DNA of 7,268 nt from CAZNNH01 sp964574335 (GTDB lineage: Bacteria; Acidobacteriota; Vicinamibacteria; Fen-336), in NCBI GenBank assembly GCA_964574335.1, contig CAZNNH010000244.1:1-7268 (forward strand). The letters are read 5' to 3'. The translations under genes and the position numbers were made by a program. Under the pieces are notes generated by a model. It was not told where the DNA came from, made no database searches, and saw nothing but the letters and a program-made list of their open reading frames with translations. Positions 5,420-7,268 of this stretch are shown here, one piece after another. Every line of letters begins with the position of its first letter. Position 1 is the first letter of the stretch.

Positions 5420-6700
5420 ATGGCGTCCAAGAAGACCCGCATCCTAGCGGGGGTCGTGGGGGTCGTCGTTCTCGGCGGCATCGTCGCCTTCAGCGTCACC
5501 CGCGACAGCCGCAACCGGGTCAAGGTCCAGACCGAGACTGCCGCCCGCAAGGACCTCACCTCGGTGGTGTCCGCCTCGGGCGAGGTCCAGCCGCACACCT
5601 TCGTCGACGTGAGCGCCAACGTCTCGGGCCGGATCACCGCGCTGCTGGTCCGGGAAGGCGACTCGGTCTCGAAGGGGCAGGTGGTGGCCCGGATCGACTC
5701 CACCCGGTTCGAGGCGGCGACCCGGCAGGCCGAGGCGGCGGTTCAGGCGGCCCGGGCCGATCTCCAGCGCGCCCGTGCCGATCTCGAGCTGAGCCGGCTG
5801 GCCTTCGAGCGCCAGGAGAGCATGCACCGGGAGAGGCTGGTCTCCGACCAGGCCTTCGACCAGGCCCAGGCCGAGGTGCAGATGAAGCAGGCGGCGGTCG
5901 ACTCCCAGCGGGAGCGGGTCGCCCAGGCCGAGGCCTCCCTGGCTTCGATCCGCGACGACCTCGACAAGACCACGGTGGTCTCGCCGATGGACGGTGTGGT
6001 CACCAGCCTCAAGAAGGAGCTGGGCGAGGTGGTGATCGGCGCCCAGAGCTTCCAGCCCACCGTGATCATGACCGTCGGCGACCTCTCGGTGATGGAGGCC
6101 GATATCCTGATCGACGAGACCGACATCCGCGACGTCGCGCTCGGGCAAGAGGCCGAGGTGTCGGTCGACGCCCTCGACGACCTGAAGATCCACGGCACGG
6201 TGACCGAGATCGGATCCTCGGCCATCCCCCGGGGCTCGACCGGCGCGGTCTCGTCGGGGAGCACCTCGAACCAGGCCAAGGACTTCAAGGTGGTGATCAC
6301 CCTGAAGGAACCGCCGGCTGCGCTGCGCCCGGGCCTCAATGCCACTGCCGAGATCACCACCGCCCGTAAGCCGGGGGTGCTGGCGGTGCCGATCCAGGCG
6401 GTGGTGGTGCGGATGGTGGACCAGGACGGTCACGTCATCGAGAGCAGCCCCGCCGAGGGCGAAAAGGGCGGCCCGGGGGAGGCTCCCACGGAGAAGGGCG
6501 AGGAGAAGGACGGCGTCTTCGTGGTCAAGGACGGCAAGGCCCACTTCCAGCCGGTGAAGACCGGGATCGTGGGCGAGACCGACATCGAGATCACCGAAGG
6601 CCTGGAGGAGGGCTCGGAGATCGTGACCGGCTCCTACAAGACCCTGCGCACCCTGGAGAACGAGGCCCGGATCAAGGTGGACAAGAAGAAGGAGGCGTGA
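5420..6700 (+). CDS. MacA-like membrane fusion protein of a tripartite ABC efflux pump (RND/HlyD adaptor)
   Basis: This periplasmic adaptor links an inner-membrane ABC transporter to an outer-membrane channel. The 426-residue protein has a basic start and one anchoring helix (about 8-26). The biotinyl-lipoyl half-motifs lie at about 55-92 (SASGEVQP to GQVVARIDS) and 184-220 (TTVVSPMDGVVTSL to VGDLS). The α-helical hairpin between them (about 95-182) is rich in Ala, Arg, Glu and Gln. A β-barrel follows at about 222-312 and a membrane-proximal domain to about 415. Within the latter, residues 337-365 form a charged Gly/Glu/Lys-rich insert before the strand GVFVVKDGKAHF. GGAGG (5411-5415) precedes the ATG. 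The stop overlaps the start of the ATPase gene by one base (TGATG), so the two are an operon. The family is clear; the exported substrate (macrolide, peptide, lipid or other) is not. Confidence 0.94.
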   Translation: MASKKTRILAGVVGVVVLGGIVAFSVTRDSRNRVKVQTETAARKDLTSVVSASGEVQPHTFVDVSANVSGRITALLVREGDSVSKGQVVARIDSTRFEAATRQAEAAVQAARADLQRARADLELSRLAFERQESMHRERLVSDQAFDQAQAEVQMKQAAVDSQRERVAQAEASLASIRDDLDKTTVVSPMDGVVTSLKKELGEVVIGAQSFQPTVIMTVGDLSVMEADILIDETDIRDVALGQEAEVSVDALDDLKIHGTVTEIGSSAIPRGSTGAVSSGSTSNQAKDFKVVITLKEPPAALRPGLNATAEITTARKPGVLAVPIQAVVVRMVDQDGHVIESSPAEGEKGGPGEAPTEKGEEKDGVFVVKDGKAHFQPVKTGIVGETDIEITEGLEEGSEIVTGSYKTLRTLENEARIKVDKKKEA

Positions 6701-7268
6701 TGGCGTCCGAGCCCAAGTCCGGAAACGGCGCGCTGATCCACGCCGAGGACCTCTGGCGCACCTACGTCATGGGGTCCGAGGAGATCCATGCCCTGCACGG
6801 TGTCAGCTTCGACGTCCGGGCTAGCGAGTACCTGGCGATCATGGGGCCTTCGGGATCGGGGAAGTCGACGCTGATGAACCTGATCGGCTGCCTGGACACG
6901 CCCACCCGCGGACGCTACGTGCTGCGCGGCAAGGTGGTCTCGGAGATGAACGACGACGAGCTGGCCGAGATCCGCAACCGCGAGATCGGCTTCGTCTTCC
7001 AGACCTTCAACCTGCTCCCCCGCGCCACCGCCCTGCACAACGTCGAGCTGCCCCTGGTCTACGCCGGCATCCCCAAGGCGGACCGGTTGCTGCGGGCGAG
7101 GCAGGCGCTGGAGCTGGTGGACCTGGGCGATCGGGTCTCTCACCGGCCCAACGAGCTCTCCGGAGGGCAGCGGCAGCGGGTGGCCCTGGCCCGCGCCCTG
7201 GCGACGGGGCCCTCGATCCTCCTCGCCGACGAGCCCACCGGGAACCTCGACACCGCCACCGGCGAGGA
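6700..7268 (+). CDS. MacB/LolD-type ABC transporter ATPase, cut by window edge
   Basis: The first 189 codons of an ABC ATPase that powers the pump whose adaptor is encoded just upstream. Visible motifs are Walker A GPSGSGKST (49-57), the Q-loop Gln101 in FVFQTFNLLPR, the signature LSGGQRQR (153-160), Walker B ILLADEP with catalytic Glu178, and the D-loop GNLD (181-184). Tyr22 in the WRTY segment is placed as the A-loop aromatic. The pattern IHALHGVSFDV and the NLLPRATALHNVELPLVY stretch are typical of the MacB/LolD subfamily. The H-loop and C-terminus are outside the window, so it cannot be told whether the ATPase is separate (LolD type) or fused to a permease (MacB type). GGAGG at 6691-6695, inside the end of the adaptor gene, serves as ribosome-binding site. 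ATP hydrolysis at the cytoplasmic face is known for the family. Confidence 0.96.
   Translation, partial: MASEPKSGNGALIHAEDLWRTYVMGSEEIHALHGVSFDVRASEYLAIMGPSGSGKSTLMNLIGCLDTPTRGRYVLRGKVVSEMNDDELAEIRNREIGFVFQTFNLLPRATALHNVELPLVYAGIPKADRLLRARQALELVDLGDRVSHRPNELSGGQRQRVALARALATGPSILLADEPTGNLDTATGE

Noticed and set aside
5200..5703. An N-terminal extension of about 168 residues on the cyclase, since its frame is open upstream.
   Set aside because: The extension would be antisense to the first 280 bases of the adaptor gene, crosses the palindrome, and has no domain-like sequence. The TTG at 5199 with GGAG gives a normal receiver start.
5444..6544. A 366-codon reverse frame opposite the adaptor gene.
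   Set aside because: It mirrors the adaptor coding sequence and shows no domain of its own.
1..7268. CRISPR array, rRNA, tRNA, phage or transposase genes.
   Set aside because: No regularly spaced repeats, no recognisable RNA gene, and no transposase or integrase coding sequence were found on either strand.

Overview
The window is a stretch of a GC-rich bacterial genome. The genes point to a Gram-negative cell envelope: a lipoprotein with a lipobox, and a periplasmic adaptor of a tripartite efflux pump followed by its ABC ATPase. The taxon cannot be fixed from sequence alone. The strong GC bias, the Pro/Thr-linker lipoprotein and the orphan receiver-GGDEF protein would fit a deep-branching group such as Acidobacteriota, but that is only a guess.

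Left part (1-1454) is sparse and less typical. It holds a small basic protein of unknown function whose start is unclear (to 419), a 22-codon micro-ORF with a very good ribosome-binding site (548-616), and a four-helix membrane protein that overlaps it by ATGA (613-1074). A 380-base stretch follows with one doubtful short ORF. Codon bias is weaker here than further right, so this part may be accessory or decaying DNA.

Middle part. A forward lipoprotein gene (1455-2063) converges on a reverse tldD metalloprotease gene (2113-3534). Upstream of tldD, also on the reverse strand, lies a receiver-GAF-GGDEF diguanylate cyclase response regulator (3751-5199). The two reverse genes are separated by 216 bases that hold a long, nested inverted-repeat structure (3633-3718).

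Right part. The cyclase gene diverges from a forward operon for a MacA-like membrane fusion protein (5420-6700) and a MacB/LolD-like ABC ATPase (from 6700, cut by the window edge). The permease is expected just beyond the edge. The 220-base divergent region contains a 15-bp perfect palindrome, longer with one bulge, that looks like a REP- or MITE-type repeat (5224-5280).

Functionally the right half combines an export pump with a neighbouring c-di-GMP signalling gene and a TldD-type peptide-processing protease. A common pathway is not shown; only the pump genes are clearly one operon. I do not see a complete undescribed system. The most unusual items are the two long inverted repeats and the coupled micro-ORF.
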